DNA of 18,109 nt from an uncultured Leucobacter sp. (lineage in GTDB: Bacteria > Actinomycetota > Actinomycetes > Actinomycetales > Microbacteriaceae): the NCBI GenBank assembly GCA_945952575.1, contig CAMFIY010000012.1, forward strand, positions 1 through 18,109, read 5' to 3'. The notes beneath the pieces are model-generated. The model made no database searches. It was given only the letters and a program-made list of their open reading frames with translations, and was not told where the DNA came from. Made by a program: the position numbers and the translations under genes. The stretch's first letter is position 1; each line of letters starts with the position of its first letter. This document shows, one piece after another, positions 1 through 7,225 of the stretch.

Positions 1-96
1 ACTCTCCGCTCAGGACTCAATCAATGGTCCTGCCACAAAGTCTGACGCGCGACACTGATCACCCCTCGCCGTCGCCGCAAGATCTTCGCGGCGACC

Positions 97-1347
97 ATGC
101 TCGGAAACATCGTCGAGTACTACGACTTCACGCTGTACGGCACGCTCGCAGCCATCATCGCGGTCAACTTCTTCCCGGCTGAAGACAAGTTCGTCGCGCT
201 GCTCGGCGTCTACGTGGGCATCGTGCTGTCGTATGCGATCCGCCCGATCGGCTCCCTCATCCTCGGTCCGATCGGCGACATCAAGGGCCGCAAGTTCGTC
301 CTCATCCTGACGATCGCCCTGATGACGATCGGCACAGCCGGCATCGGCGTTCTCCCTACGTACGCCGCGATCGGTGTGGCCGCCCCCATTCTGCTCATGG
401 CGAGCCGACTCCTGCAGGGCATCGGCGCGAGCGTCGAGTACACCACCGCATCGAACTTCCTCCTCGAGCACGAACGCGGCAACCGGCGCAATCTCATCAG
501 CGGCATCCTGAACTCGACCGCGTCGATCGGCTCGCTGGGCGCAGCTCTCGTGGCGTACGTGCTCTCGGCTCTCATGCCCACCGAGGCGTTCACGGCATGG
601 GGATGGCGCATCCCGTTCCTGATCGCGCTGCCCATCGCCGCGATCGGCGTGTACATGCGACGCCACCTGAACGAATCCGCCGAATTCCAGGAGGTCCTGA
701 GGGAAGCGGAGGAAGAGAAGGTCAAGCCTGCACCCGTTCGAGAGACGTTCAAGCGGCACTGGCGCGACATCCTGCGGGTGCTTGGACTGTCCGTCGGGCA
801 GCGGATCGGCTCGTACATCATCCAGGCGTACTTCGTCACAGCGCTGATCACGGCAGGCTTCCCCGCGACCCAGGCTCTCCTCGCTTCGGTCCTCACCTAT
901 CTCGTCGGGCCGATCACGAGCGTGTGGGGCGGGTGGCTCGCTGACCGCTTCGGTGGCCGAATCCCGCTGATCGTGGGCTACGGACTGTTCGTGGTGCTGA
1001 CGGTGCCGACGTTCTACCTCATCGGGCAGCCCTCGATCGCTCTCGCCACGATCGCGGTCGTCGTCTTCACGCTGATCAACAACCTCGTCGCGGCCCCCCT
1101 GACGACGGCGTTCTCGCTTTCGTTCCCCGCGGAAGTGCGGGCGACTGCGGCATCGCTGTCGTTCAACATCGCGACGTCGCTGTTCGGCGCGACTGCGGGG
1201 CTGGTCGCCGTCTGGCTCGCCGGCGTGACGGGATCGAACGTCGCCTTCGGGTGGTATGTGACGATCGCCTGCGTGGTCTCGCTCCTCGTCACGATCTTCG
1301 CGCTGCCGGAATGCCTCAAATACAAGCTCGAGGCCAAGAAGTCCTGA
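97..1347 (+). CDS. MFS permease, metabolite:H+ symporter (MHS/ProP-like) family
   Basis: Polytopic inner-membrane transporter of about 416 residues with the MHS-type opening MLGNIVEYYDF and about twelve hydrophobic segments. The conserved loop after TM2 is seen as GDIKGRK, and its repeat in the second half as ADRFGGR. MHS members carry proline/betaine, dicarboxylates or aromatic acids with protons; the substrate here cannot be told. The start is doubtful: the ATG at 97 lies inside what is normally the conserved N-terminus, and the 30 bases before it read ITPRRRRKIFAAT in the same frame, typical of the family, but contain no ATG, GTG or TTG. An ATG at 24, with AGGA 8 bases upstream, opens a different frame whose first residues (MVLPQSLTRDT) look like a proper N-terminus, so one extra base near 50-56 may have broken the gene. 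It is followed by a strong terminator. No link to the sugar-amine locus is evident. Confidence 0.85.
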   Translation: MLGNIVEYYDFTLYGTLAAIIAVNFFPAEDKFVALLGVYVGIVLSYAIRPIGSLILGPIGDIKGRKFVLILTIALMTIGTAGIGVLPTYAAIGVAAPILLMASRLLQGIGASVEYTTASNFLLEHERGNRRNLISGILNSTASIGSLGAALVAYVLSALMPTEAFTAWGWRIPFLIALPIAAIGVYMRRHLNESAEFQEVLREAEEEKVKPAPVRETFKRHWRDILRVLGLSVGQRIGSYIIQAYFVTALITAGFPATQALLASVLTYLVGPITSVWGGWLADRFGGRIPLIVGYGLFVVLTVPTFYLIGQPSIALATIAVVVFTLINNLVAAPLTTAFSLSFPAEVRATAASLSFNIATSLFGATAGLVAVWLAGVTGSNVAFGWYVTIACVVSLLVTIFALPECLKYKLEAKKS

Positions 1348-1357
1348 CACAACACGA

Positions 1358-1397
1358 CATCCGGGGCGGATGCTCGCACGATTATCCGCCCCGGATG
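1358..1397. terminator. Strong hairpin terminator after the MFS gene
   Basis: A perfect 14-bp stem (CATCCGGGGCGGAT pairing with ATCCGCCCCGGATG) around a 12-base loop starts 10 bases after the MFS stop codon. There is no long T-tract, which is usual for high-GC actinomycete terminators. As the next gene is convergent, it may stop transcription from both sides. Confidence 0.8.
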
Positions 1398-1514
1398 GTC
1401 CTCCATCATGCGTTTGATACCCAGGTGCACTCGGCACCGCCGCGGCGATCATGAGCATTTCGGGCGGCGGGCAGGCAGGTCCGTGGTGATGCGTACGATG
1501 GTCTCCGTACGTGG

Positions 1515-2102
1515 TCAGCCGTCGAGGTGGATTCGCAGGCTGGCTTCAATCGCAGGGGTAACGATGGTCACGAGTTCGTCGAATGGCAGAAGCGACAGCG
1601 GTGCGATCTGCGTGAGGTGCCTGGCTACAGCCGTGCCGAGCAGATGGCTTGTCGCCAGGACCAGCCCGATCTTCTGCTGAGGGCCGCTGCTCGCGGCGTC
1701 GTCGAGCGCTTCTGTCAGCAGCTCACGCAGCCACTCGATCGCCTCCCCGCCGCCGAGTCCGGAACGGACGATAGCAAGGAGCTGGCCTCGCGTGTCGGGG
1801 TCCTCCCAGAGTCCGAGATAGGTCCGGGTGAGCTCCCCGGCGTCGATCTCCGGCTGGCGGGTCACGGCCAGCAGCTGTTCACGCGCTTCGGCGGGAAGCT
1901 CCAGGGTGGCCGCGAAGAGCTTCTTCTTGCCGCCGAAGTAGTGGGCGGGCAGTGCCACATTCACGCCGGCGGCGTCCGCGATCGAGCGCATGGTCGCGCC
2001 CTTGAACCCCTTGCGGGCGAACTCGATGCGCGCTGCATCGAGGATCTGGGTTCGTGTGTCGACGCCGCCTCGCCGTCTGCCCGTCCGTCGTGCTGTCTCC
2101 AT
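1515..2102 (-). CDS. TetR/AcrR-family transcriptional regulator
   Basis: About 195 residues. The N-terminal part (TRTQILDAARIEFARKGF, then TMRSIADAAGVNVALPAHYFGGKKKLF) is a typical TetR helix-turn-helix; the C-terminal half is the variable ligand/dimer domain. The ATG at 2102 was chosen. An in-frame ATG at 2120 would lie inside the palindromic operator (2113-2136) and has no ribosome site. The regulator reads away from a membrane-protein remnant that begins just past the operator, so its original target was probably a divergent transporter gene that has since been deleted. The effector is unknown. Confidence 0.85.
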   Translation of the reverse strand: METARRTGRRRGGVDTRTQILDAARIEFARKGFKGATMRSIADAAGVNVALPAHYFGGKKKLFAATLELPAEAREQLLAVTRQPEIDAGELTRTYLGLWEDPDTRGQLLAIVRSGLGGGEAIEWLRELLTEALDDAASSGPQQKIGLVLATSHLLGTAVARHLTQIAPLSLLPFDELVTIVTPAIEASLRIHLDG

Positions 2103-2112
2103 GAAGGTACCC

Positions 2113-2136
2113 CAACGCATAATTAATCAAGCGTTG
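2113..2136. promoter_or_regulatory. Palindromic operator, probably for the TetR regulator
   Basis: CAACGC, 12 AT-rich bases, then GCGTTG: inverted arms with an ATTAAT centre, sitting directly upstream of the TetR gene in otherwise GC-rich DNA. TetR proteins usually bind such sites in the divergent promoter region and repress themselves and the neighbour. The assignment rests on position and symmetry only. Confidence 0.6.
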
Positions 2137-2140
2137 ACTT

Positions 2141-2296
2141 CTCTGGGGCGTGCTCGGCGTGGTCGGCATCTTTGTGGTGACCGTCATCGCACCCGTTCAG
2201 GGGTTGAAGAACCGGAACACTCGGTATGTCTTGAGCGAGGAAGAGATGAACCGCTTCCACATGCTCGACAAGCTCAAGGCTCGCGGTGTCGTCTGA
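2141..2296 (+). pseudogene. C-terminal remnant of a membrane transporter
   Basis: An open frame of 51 codons, bounded upstream by an in-frame TGA at 2135, encodes one hydrophobic segment (GVLGVVGIFVVTVIAPV) followed by a charged tail (KNRNTRYVLSEEE ... KARGVV). This is how the last transmembrane helix and cytoplasmic tail of a permease looks. There is no ribosome site, and the first candidate start is GTG at 2150. It begins almost exactly at the TetR operator, so a deletion probably removed the body of a divergently transcribed, TetR-controlled transporter. The family (MFS or other) is a guess. It could also be a small membrane protein, but that is less likely. Confidence 0.4.
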
Positions 2297-2304
2297 CGTC
2301 TGAA

Positions 2305-2334
2305 AGGCCCCAGCGGTGCAGTCCGCGGCGGCCT
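2305..2334. terminator. Possible interrupted hairpin terminator
   Basis: AGGCC at 2305-2309 pairs with GGCCT at 2330-2334, and inside it GCGG pairs with CCGC around a 6-base loop. It starts 8 bases after the transporter-remnant stop codon. The stem has an internal loop, so it is weaker than the hairpin at 1358. Confidence 0.4.
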
Positions 2335-2376
2335 CTCACACCGAGATTGAGGCTGGGCGTCGCGCGCGGTCTCGCG

Positions 2377-2676
2377 CTATCCCAGGGCGGAGATGCCCGT
2401 GAGGGCGCGGCCGACGAGGAGCGCGTTCATCTCGTAGGTGTAGACAGCTTCGGCATCGGCGAAGATCTTGGCCATGCCGATATCGGTATCGATGCCGTTG
2501 CCGCCCAGGAGTGCTCGGCCGAATTCGACGCTCTCCCGCATGCGAAGTGGGCACGACGCCTTGGCAAGCGTGGCCTGATCCATCGTCAGAGTGTCGGCAT
2601 CCTGAAGCCTGGCGATCTGAGTCATGAGGCTGAGGCACGTTAGTCTCGCTAAGCAACTCCTCCGCCGCGACTGCAT
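2377..2676 (-). pseudogene. Acyl-CoA dehydrogenase, C-terminal fragment
   Basis: The frame ending at 2377 carries the C-terminal acyl-CoA dehydrogenase signature: a helix resembling LMTQIARLQDAD, then MDQATLAKAS, then the FAD/substrate-site motif RALLGGNGI, then FADAEAVYTYE and NALLVGRALTGIS. This corresponds to only the last roughly 85 residues of a protein of about 390 (glutaryl-CoA dehydrogenase-like). The rest is absent upstream, where the frame becomes an unrelated arginine-rich run at about 2640-2676. The residues that normally follow TYE (a G-T-containing stretch) are also missing, an in-frame loss of a few codons. No function is expected; the upstream break is only approximate. Confidence 0.75.
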
Positions 2677-2712
2677 GCCTGTGAGGCGATCGCGTCCCCG
2701 CGAGGCGATCGA

Positions 2713-3840
2713 TCAGCGCGTGAAGCGATCGGGGCGGAACGGGGTCATGAGCGGCGACACGTATCCGGTGGCGATCTCGTCGGCGAGCAGCTCGCCCGCG
2801 ATCAGCCCCTGCGTCGCCCCGCTGTGGCTGAATGCGACGTACAGCCCGCAGACCTCGGCGACGCGGCCGTAGACCGGTTCGCCGTCGGCGGGGACCGGCT
2901 TGTAGCCCGCTCCGATCCGGGCGACCTCCAGTGTCGGGTGTCCTTGGAGCACCCGCGCGGCCTCGGCCAGCAGTCGTCCGACGACTTCGTCGGCGATCTG
3001 CAGTGACCCGTCCGCGGCCACCGCGATCGACCTCTCGGACCAGCCCGAGTCCATCGCGAGGCCTCCGTCCACCGTGCGGCGAATGGCGACGTGCGGGGTG
3101 TTGAGCGTGACCTCGAGCGGAATGTCCACCGGCGTCGTGAATGCCACGAACGCAGGCGGGCTCGAGGTGCCGATCTGCACCCCGAGCTCGGCGAGCTGCA
3201 GGGGGACCGACGGTCCGGTCGCGAGCAGCACCGCATCCCCGGAGATCTCATGACCGGCCGCGGTGCGCACCCCTGTCGCACGCCCGTCCGCGACGATCGG
3301 CTGTGACGGGCCGGCGTCCTCGACGATCGTGCCCCCGAGCTCGACGATCTCCTCGGCGAGGAGCCGGATCACCGAGGGAAGGTCGACCCAGCCTTCACCG
3401 GGATTGAAGATCGCACCTTCAGCGGCGACGGCTGCGGGGTCGACGCCGGGGGCGACCCGTGAGATGCGGTCGCGGGCTACCCACTCGGCGTCGTAGCCGC
3501 GCTCGCGCTGCAGGGCGAAGAGGTCGCGCAGCGATTCGCCGTCGTCCTCGTCGGCCCACATGAGCCCGCCAGTGAAGCGCAGATAGCGGAAGGAGCCGGG
3601 ATGCCGGGCGCCCCACGTGCGCCAGCGATCGATGCCTGCCACGCGGATGGCGTAATACGGCCGGGGCCACTTCCACGCGGCGTTCAGCCATGCGAGGGAC
3701 CGACCGGACGCACCGCCGGCGATAGGTCCCTCCGTCACGAGGGTCACGCGCACCCCTCGGCGGGCGAGCTGTGCGGCGGACGAAGACCCGAAGATCCCTC
3801 CGCCCAGGATCACGACATGGTCTGGCTGGTGCTCGGTCAT
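2713..3840 (-). CDS. FAD-dependent amine/amino-acid oxidoreductase (DAO family)
   Basis: 375 residues, close to full length for the D-amino-acid/sarcosine/glycine oxidase family. The N-terminus has the dinucleotide-binding strand VVILGGGIFGSSSAAQLARRG (Gly13, Gly15, Gly18). The C-terminus has the second FAD-contact region, RIGAGYKPVPADGEPVYG followed by GLYVAFSHSGATQGLIAGELL. No signal peptide, so it is cytoplasmic. The start has a good ribosome site (AGGGA, 7 bases before the ATG). It lies 28 bases after the Gfo/Idh gene and shares its promoter and LacI-type operator. The DAO fold includes fructosyl-amino-acid oxidases (amadoriases) and opine oxidases, which oxidise the C-N bond of sugar-amine conjugates. 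Given the neighbours, such an activity is an attractive inference, but a plain amine or D-amino-acid oxidase cannot be excluded. Confidence 0.85.
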   Translation of the reverse strand: MTEHQPDHVVILGGGIFGSSSAAQLARRGVRVTLVTEGPIAGGASGRSLAWLNAAWKWPRPYYAIRVAGIDRWRTWGARHPGSFRYLRFTGGLMWADEDDGESLRDLFALQRERGYDAEWVARDRISRVAPGVDPAAVAAEGAIFNPGEGWVDLPSVIRLLAEEIVELGGTIVEDAGPSQPIVADGRATGVRTAAGHEISGDAVLLATGPSVPLQLAELGVQIGTSSPPAFVAFTTPVDIPLEVTLNTPHVAIRRTVDGGLAMDSGWSERSIAVAADGSLQIADEVVGRLLAEAARVLQGHPTLEVARIGAGYKPVPADGEPVYGRVAEVCGLYVAFSHSGATQGLIAGELLADEIATGYVSPLMTPFRPDRFTR

Positions 3841-3868
3841 CGGTCTTCCCTCTTCGCTCGGTGGAGCG

Positions 3869-4921
3869 TCATCGTGGCTGTACGTCTCGGTGCACGCGCT
3901 CGATCAGCTCGAGCGCGTCGACGGCGTCGGCCGGATCGACGGGAACCGGCCCGCCGTGCCGGATGGCGGTGGCGAGTCCCCGATAGAACCCGCCGTAGTC
4001 GCCGCGTTCGGTCGGAACGGGCGTCAGGGTGGGCTCCGCGCCGACCATCCCCCAATGATCCGGCGCGGTGACGCCGTAGGCGGGGTCGAGCGGCGACACG
4101 CCTGCGGCCAGCCCAGCCTCCTGCCCGTCCAGGCCCCAGGTTGTGTAGCCGCCGACCGAGCCGAGTACGCGGAAACGCGGGCCGGACTGCGGCGCCATCG
4201 AGTTCATCCACAGGTGCGAGATCGGGCCGGACGCGTGCTGCAGCGCCACGAACGCGTCGTCCTCGGCCGGGGCGCCCCGCCGACGGACCGCAAGCTCGGC
4301 GGAGACGTCGTCGACAGGGCCGAACAGACGCAGCGCCTGATCGATCAGGTGGGCGCCGAGGTCGTAGAGGATACCGCCGCCGGAGGCCGCGCTCGTCTGC
4401 GCCTTCCACGAGTCGCGCGGTCGGGGCTTGAAGGTCTCGAACCGCGATTCGAAGCGAGCGACGTCGCCGAGACCGCCCTCTCCGATCAGGCGCCGCACGG
4501 TGAGATAGTCACCGTCCCAGCGCCGATTCTGGAAGACCGTGAGGAGCCGACCGGCGCGCGCCGCGTGCGCCACGAGGGCGCGCCCCTCCGCCGAGGAGAC
4601 GGTGAAGGGCTTGTCGACGACGACGTCGAGCCCGGCGTCGATCGCCGCCGTGGCCAGCGCCGCGTGCGTCGCCGGCGGCGAGCCGAGCACGACGAGGTCG
4701 AGGTCGTCCGCCCGTAGGAGTAGATCGTCGAAGGTCGCGAGCCGGGCGGCCCGCGAGTGCAGGCGCGTGGCCTCTGCGGTACGACCCGGATCCGACGTTA
4801 CGATCGCGTCGAGCGAGTAGTCAGGCGATGCGGTGATCAGCGGGGCATGGAAGACCCGGCCGGAGACGCCGAATCCCACGATCGCCGTGCGGATGGGGCG
4901 GGACGTGACGGCGTCGTTCAT
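3869..4921 (-). CDS. Gfo/Idh/MocA-family NAD(P)-dependent oxidoreductase
   Basis: 350 residues from the chosen start. A Rossmann nucleotide site (IVGFGVSGR, Gly16-Gly18-Gly21) is followed by the family's lysine motif as DKP (Lys104, usually EKP) and by YDLGAHLIDQAL, where the conserved catalytic Asp/His region lies. The longer frame reaching 4987 is rejected: GGAG lies 9 bases before the ATG at 4921, and the extra upstream residues would run into the promoter region. Family members oxidise or reduce sugars, inositols and their derivatives; MocA itself belongs to rhizopine breakdown. It is the first gene of a two-gene minus-strand operon with the FAD oxidase, behind a TGGTACCGGTCTCA operator. 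A possible role is reducing the dicarbonyl sugar an amadoriase would release (inference). Confidence 0.88.
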   Translation of the reverse strand: MNDAVTSRPIRTAIVGFGVSGRVFHAPLITASPDYSLDAIVTSDPGRTAEATRLHSRAARLATFDDLLLRADDLDLVVLGSPPATHAALATAAIDAGLDVVVDKPFTVSSAEGRALVAHAARAGRLLTVFQNRRWDGDYLTVRRLIGEGGLGDVARFESRFETFKPRPRDSWKAQTSAASGGGILYDLGAHLIDQALRLFGPVDDVSAELAVRRRGAPAEDDAFVALQHASGPISHLWMNSMAPQSGPRFRVLGSVGGYTTWGLDGQEAGLAAGVSPLDPAYGVTAPDHWGMVGAEPTLTPVPTERGDYGGFYRGLATAIRHGGPVPVDPADAVDALELIERVHRDVQPR

Positions 4922-4988
4922 GCGGAGCATCTCCAGGGGCGATTGCTTCGGGTCGGCTGCGGCGGGACACGAAATCGCCCACCGCATG

Positions 4989-5002
4989 TGGTACCGGTCT
5001 CA
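4989..5002. promoter_or_regulatory. LacI-type operator, site A (TGGTACCGGTCTCA)
   Basis: Imperfect palindrome with the central CG typical of LacI-family sites, placed between the divergent Gfo/Idh operon (start 4921) and the first lacI gene (start 5080). The same pattern, TGRYACCGGTMTCA, recurs at 6187-6200 and 12149-12162. The site lies about 10 bases past the -10 box of the proposed gfo promoter, where a bound repressor would block initiation. Confidence 0.75.
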
Positions 5003-5012
5003 GTACACTGGG

Positions 5013-5041
5013 AGCGTAACCCTCGGGTGAACCGTCGTCAA
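5013..5041 (-). promoter_or_regulatory. Probable promoter of the Gfo/Idh-oxidase operon
   Basis: On the minus strand TTGACG (5041-5036) is separated by 17 bases from TACGCT (5018-5013), a -35/-10 pair of the major sigma factor type with a weak -10. Operator A follows at once in the direction of transcription. Confidence 0.45.
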
Positions 5042-5079
5042 CCGCCACCGCAAGGCGCAGAAGCAGAAGAGGGGATGCC

Positions 5080-6153
5080 GTGGACAGGGCAGTCGGGCGG
5101 CGCGAGGTCACTCTCCGTGATGTCGCGGTCGCGGCGCAGGTCTCGAAGGCCACCGCGGCCCGCGCGCTGGGCGACTACGGCGCGGTGCGCGCAGAAGTGC
5201 GCGAGCGGGTGCGTCGGATGGCGGCGCAGCTCGGATACCGGCCGAACGCCGTCGCGCGGATGATGTCCACCGGGCGCTCGAACACGATCGGCATGGTGGT
5301 CGGCGACATCCAGAACCCGTTCTTCGCGCAGGCGACCCGCGGCGCATCCGATGCGGCCGACGCCGCGGGGTACGAGCTCATCCTGTCGAACTCCGACGAG
5401 GCCCGTGCGCTCGAGGCGAAGGCGATCGGCGTCCAACTCGACAAGCGCGTCGACGGGCTGCTCATCGCTCCGGCCTCTTCGAGGAACGGCGATGCTCTGC
5501 GCGCGGTCGTCGCCTCCGGCCGCCCGTTCGTGCTGTTCGACCGTACGGTGCCCGAGCTCGACGCGGATGCGGTGATCGCCGACAACAGGCGCGGCGCGAG
5601 GGTGCTGACCCGTCTGCTGACGGATGCGGGGCATCGGCGCATCGCGTTCCTGTCGACGCTCGAGCATCCCGGCGGGTACCGGCGCGGGGATGTCCTCTCG
5701 ATCTCGTCGGTCGCCGATCGGGTCGCGGGGTTCGAGCAGGCGATGCGCGACGCCGGTGCCGAGCAGGGCGCGGTGGTGCGCCTGGGTGCACCCCGCGAGG
5801 ACGTCGAGCCCGTGGCCGTCGAACTCCTCGCCGGCGGCGCCCGCGTCACGGCGATCGTCGCGTCCGACAGCCTGATCGCCCTGGCGGTGTACCGGGCGTG
5901 TCGGGACCTCGGGCTGCGGATCCCTGAAGACGTGTCGCTCGTCGCGTTCGACGACGCCGATTGGACGGGGCTCGTCGAGCCCGGGATCACCGTGATGGCG
6001 CAGCCGATGCACGCGATCGGCGCCGAGGCCGCCGGCATCCTGCTCCGCCGCATCGGCGGCGCGGCGGAGGGTCCGCAGGTCCGCGTCCTCGAGCAGGAGC
6101 TCATCGTGCGAGGGTCGGTCGCGGTCCCGGCCGCTCGTCTCGAGCCGTCTTGA
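5080..6153 (+). CDS. LacI-family transcriptional regulator (first copy)
   Basis: 357 residues from a GTG start with GAGGGG 5 bases upstream. The N-terminal helix-turn-helix (TLRDVAVAAQVSKATAARAL, recognition helix about residues 22-31) and hinge region (GYRPNAVARMM) are followed by a periplasmic-binding-protein-like effector domain (GMVVGDIQNPFFAQ, later IPEDVSLVAFDDADW). LacI proteins are usually repressors released by a sugar or sugar phosphate. Its recognition helix reads KATAAR, the same as in the second LacI protein at 8164, so both may see the same operators. It is transcribed divergently from the gfo-oxidase pair, with operator A between them, and operator B lies just after its stop codon in front of the SIS operon. 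The effector is unknown; a sugar-amine or its phosphate is the natural guess. Confidence 0.93.
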   Translation: MDRAVGRREVTLRDVAVAAQVSKATAARALGDYGAVRAEVRERVRRMAAQLGYRPNAVARMMSTGRSNTIGMVVGDIQNPFFAQATRGASDAADAAGYELILSNSDEARALEAKAIGVQLDKRVDGLLIAPASSRNGDALRAVVASGRPFVLFDRTVPELDADAVIADNRRGARVLTRLLTDAGHRRIAFLSTLEHPGGYRRGDVLSISSVADRVAGFEQAMRDAGAEQGAVVRLGAPREDVEPVAVELLAGGARVTAIVASDSLIALAVYRACRDLGLRIPEDVSLVAFDDADWTGLVEPGITVMAQPMHAIGAEAAGILLRRIGGAAEGPQVRVLEQELIVRGSVAVPAARLEPS

Positions 6154-6178
6154 CCATGGCAGCGACGTATGTCAGCAT
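6150..6178 (+). promoter_or_regulatory. Possible promoter of the first SIS-kinase operon
   Basis: TTGACC at 6150-6155 overlaps the lacI stop codon; 17 bases later stands CAGCAT (6173-6178), a poor -10 box. The palindromic operator B begins 2 bases further on. The call depends mainly on that arrangement. Confidence 0.35.
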
Positions 6179-6179
6179 G

Positions 6180-6207
6180 ATCGAGGTGATACCGGTATCA
6201 CCTCGAT
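6180..6207. promoter_or_regulatory. Perfect 28-bp palindrome: LacI-type operator, site B (core TGATACCGGTATCA)
   Basis: All 28 bases form a perfect inverted repeat with arms ATCGAGGTGATACC. The 14-bp core at 6187-6200 is the most symmetrical of the three related operators in the window. It lies between the lacI stop codon and the first SIS gene (GTG at 6233). Perfect symmetry centred on CG is the hallmark of LacI-family binding sites. In RNA it could also fold as a hairpin, so a terminator role for the upstream gene is the alternative; the lack of a T-run and the match to sites A and C favour the operator. Confidence 0.8.
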
Positions 6208-6232
6208 TCAGAGCCAGAAGGAGATCGCAGTC

Positions 6233-7225
6233 GTGCTCAAGTTCAACGAGGAAGAATTCACGTCCCAGCTGTCGAGCGCGGTGGCGCTCCGGCCCGAGAT
6301 CGAGGCGCTGGTCGCCCAGCTGGGAGACGGCGTGAAGAACGTCTACTTCCTCGGCGCCGGCGGCTCGTACGCCGAGATGATGCCCTACGCGCTGCTCCTG
6401 CAGACGAAGTCGACCCTGCCGGGCACCGCGGCGATCGCGCAGGAGTTCGTCCTTGTGCCCGACACCGCTTTCGGCGAGGGTTCGCTCGCCGTGTTCGTGT
6501 CGGCCACCGGCTCCACCCCCGACGTCAATAAGGCGATCGAGTGGGCGAAGGCGCAGGGGGCTGTCACCGTCGGCTTCACGGGGGAGGCCGAGAGCCCCTT
6601 CGCCGCCGCGCTCGACCACGTGTTCCTCTCCAGCGCCCACTCGTACGACATCCAGTTGCTGCTGCTCGTGACCGGGCTCCTGAACGCGCGCGGCGAGTTC
6701 GCGGAGTACGAGCGGTTCGCCGACCAGCTCGCGTTGCTGCCGTCCCTTCTGGTCGACGTCGCCAAGAAGTCCGACTCCAAGGCGTCCGTCTTCGCCAACA
6801 AGCACAAGGACGTCGAGTACCTCTTCGTCGTCGGATCGGGCAACGTGTGGGGCTATGCCTACCTGTACTCGATGTGCGTGCTGGAGGAATGTCAGTGGTT
6901 GCACACGACGCGGGTGCACGCGGCGGAGTTCTTCCACGGCTCGCTCGAGCTCATCGAGAAGGACACCACGACCCTCCTGTTCTTCGGCGAGGACGAGACG
7001 CGTCCGCTCATGGATCGCGTCCGCGGCTTCGTCGAGCTCTACTCCGACGACGTGACCGTCTTCGACACGGCGGACTACGCCCTTGAAGGCTTCGACCCGG
7101 CGTTCCGTGCGCTGGTCTCGCCGCTCGTCATCGGCACCGCGGCGAGCCGCCTGAGCACACACCTCGAGCTGGTCCGGAACCACCGTCTGGACGTCCGCCG
7201 CTACTACCGCGTCGTCGAGTACTGA
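6233..7225 (+). CDS. SIS-domain sugar-amine-6-phosphate deglycase, FrlB-like (copy 1)
   Basis: 330 residues; GTG start with AGAAGGAG 8 bases upstream. Two SIS (sugar isomerase) lobes are visible: YFLGAGGSYAE and VSATGSTPDVNK for phosphate binding in the first, FVVGSGNVWGYAY in the second. The family relates to FrlB, which splits fructoselysine 6-phosphate into glucose 6-phosphate and lysine. Support comes from the ending RRYYRVVEY, as in FrlB, and from a Glu219/His235 pair in EECQWLH...EFFHGSLELIE. That pair has the same 16-residue spacing and context as the catalytic Glu and His known in the FrlB/FraB family. It is first in an operon with a PfkB kinase (1-base overlap) and a lacI gene, behind operator B. 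The exact substrate (fructose-, glucose- or other sugar-amine phosphate) is open. Confidence 0.85.
   Translation: MLKFNEEEFTSQLSSAVALRPEIEALVAQLGDGVKNVYFLGAGGSYAEMMPYALLLQTKSTLPGTAAIAQEFVLVPDTAFGEGSLAVFVSATGSTPDVNKAIEWAKAQGAVTVGFTGEAESPFAAALDHVFLSSAHSYDIQLLLLVTGLLNARGEFAEYERFADQLALLPSLLVDVAKKSDSKASVFANKHKDVEYLFVVGSGNVWGYAYLYSMCVLEECQWLHTTRVHAAEFFHGSLELIEKDTTTLLFFGEDETRPLMDRVRGFVELYSDDVTVFDTADYALEGFDPAFRALVSPLVIGTAASRLSTHLELVRNHRLDVRRYYRVVEY

Noticed and set aside
10..1458. Long minus-strand open frame opposite the MFS gene (482 codons)
   Set aside because: Composition is arginine/aspartate-rich with no domain pattern; it is the high-GC mirror of the real gene on the plus strand.
1487..1513. 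CGTACG...CGTACG repeat just after the TetR gene
   Set aside because: A 6-bp self-complementary word occurring twice gives only a weak stem; not enough to call a terminator.
6180..6207. Reading the 28-bp palindrome as a terminator for the first lacI gene
   Set aside because: It has no T-run, lies in a promoter region, and its core matches two other promoter-located sites; the operator reading explains more.
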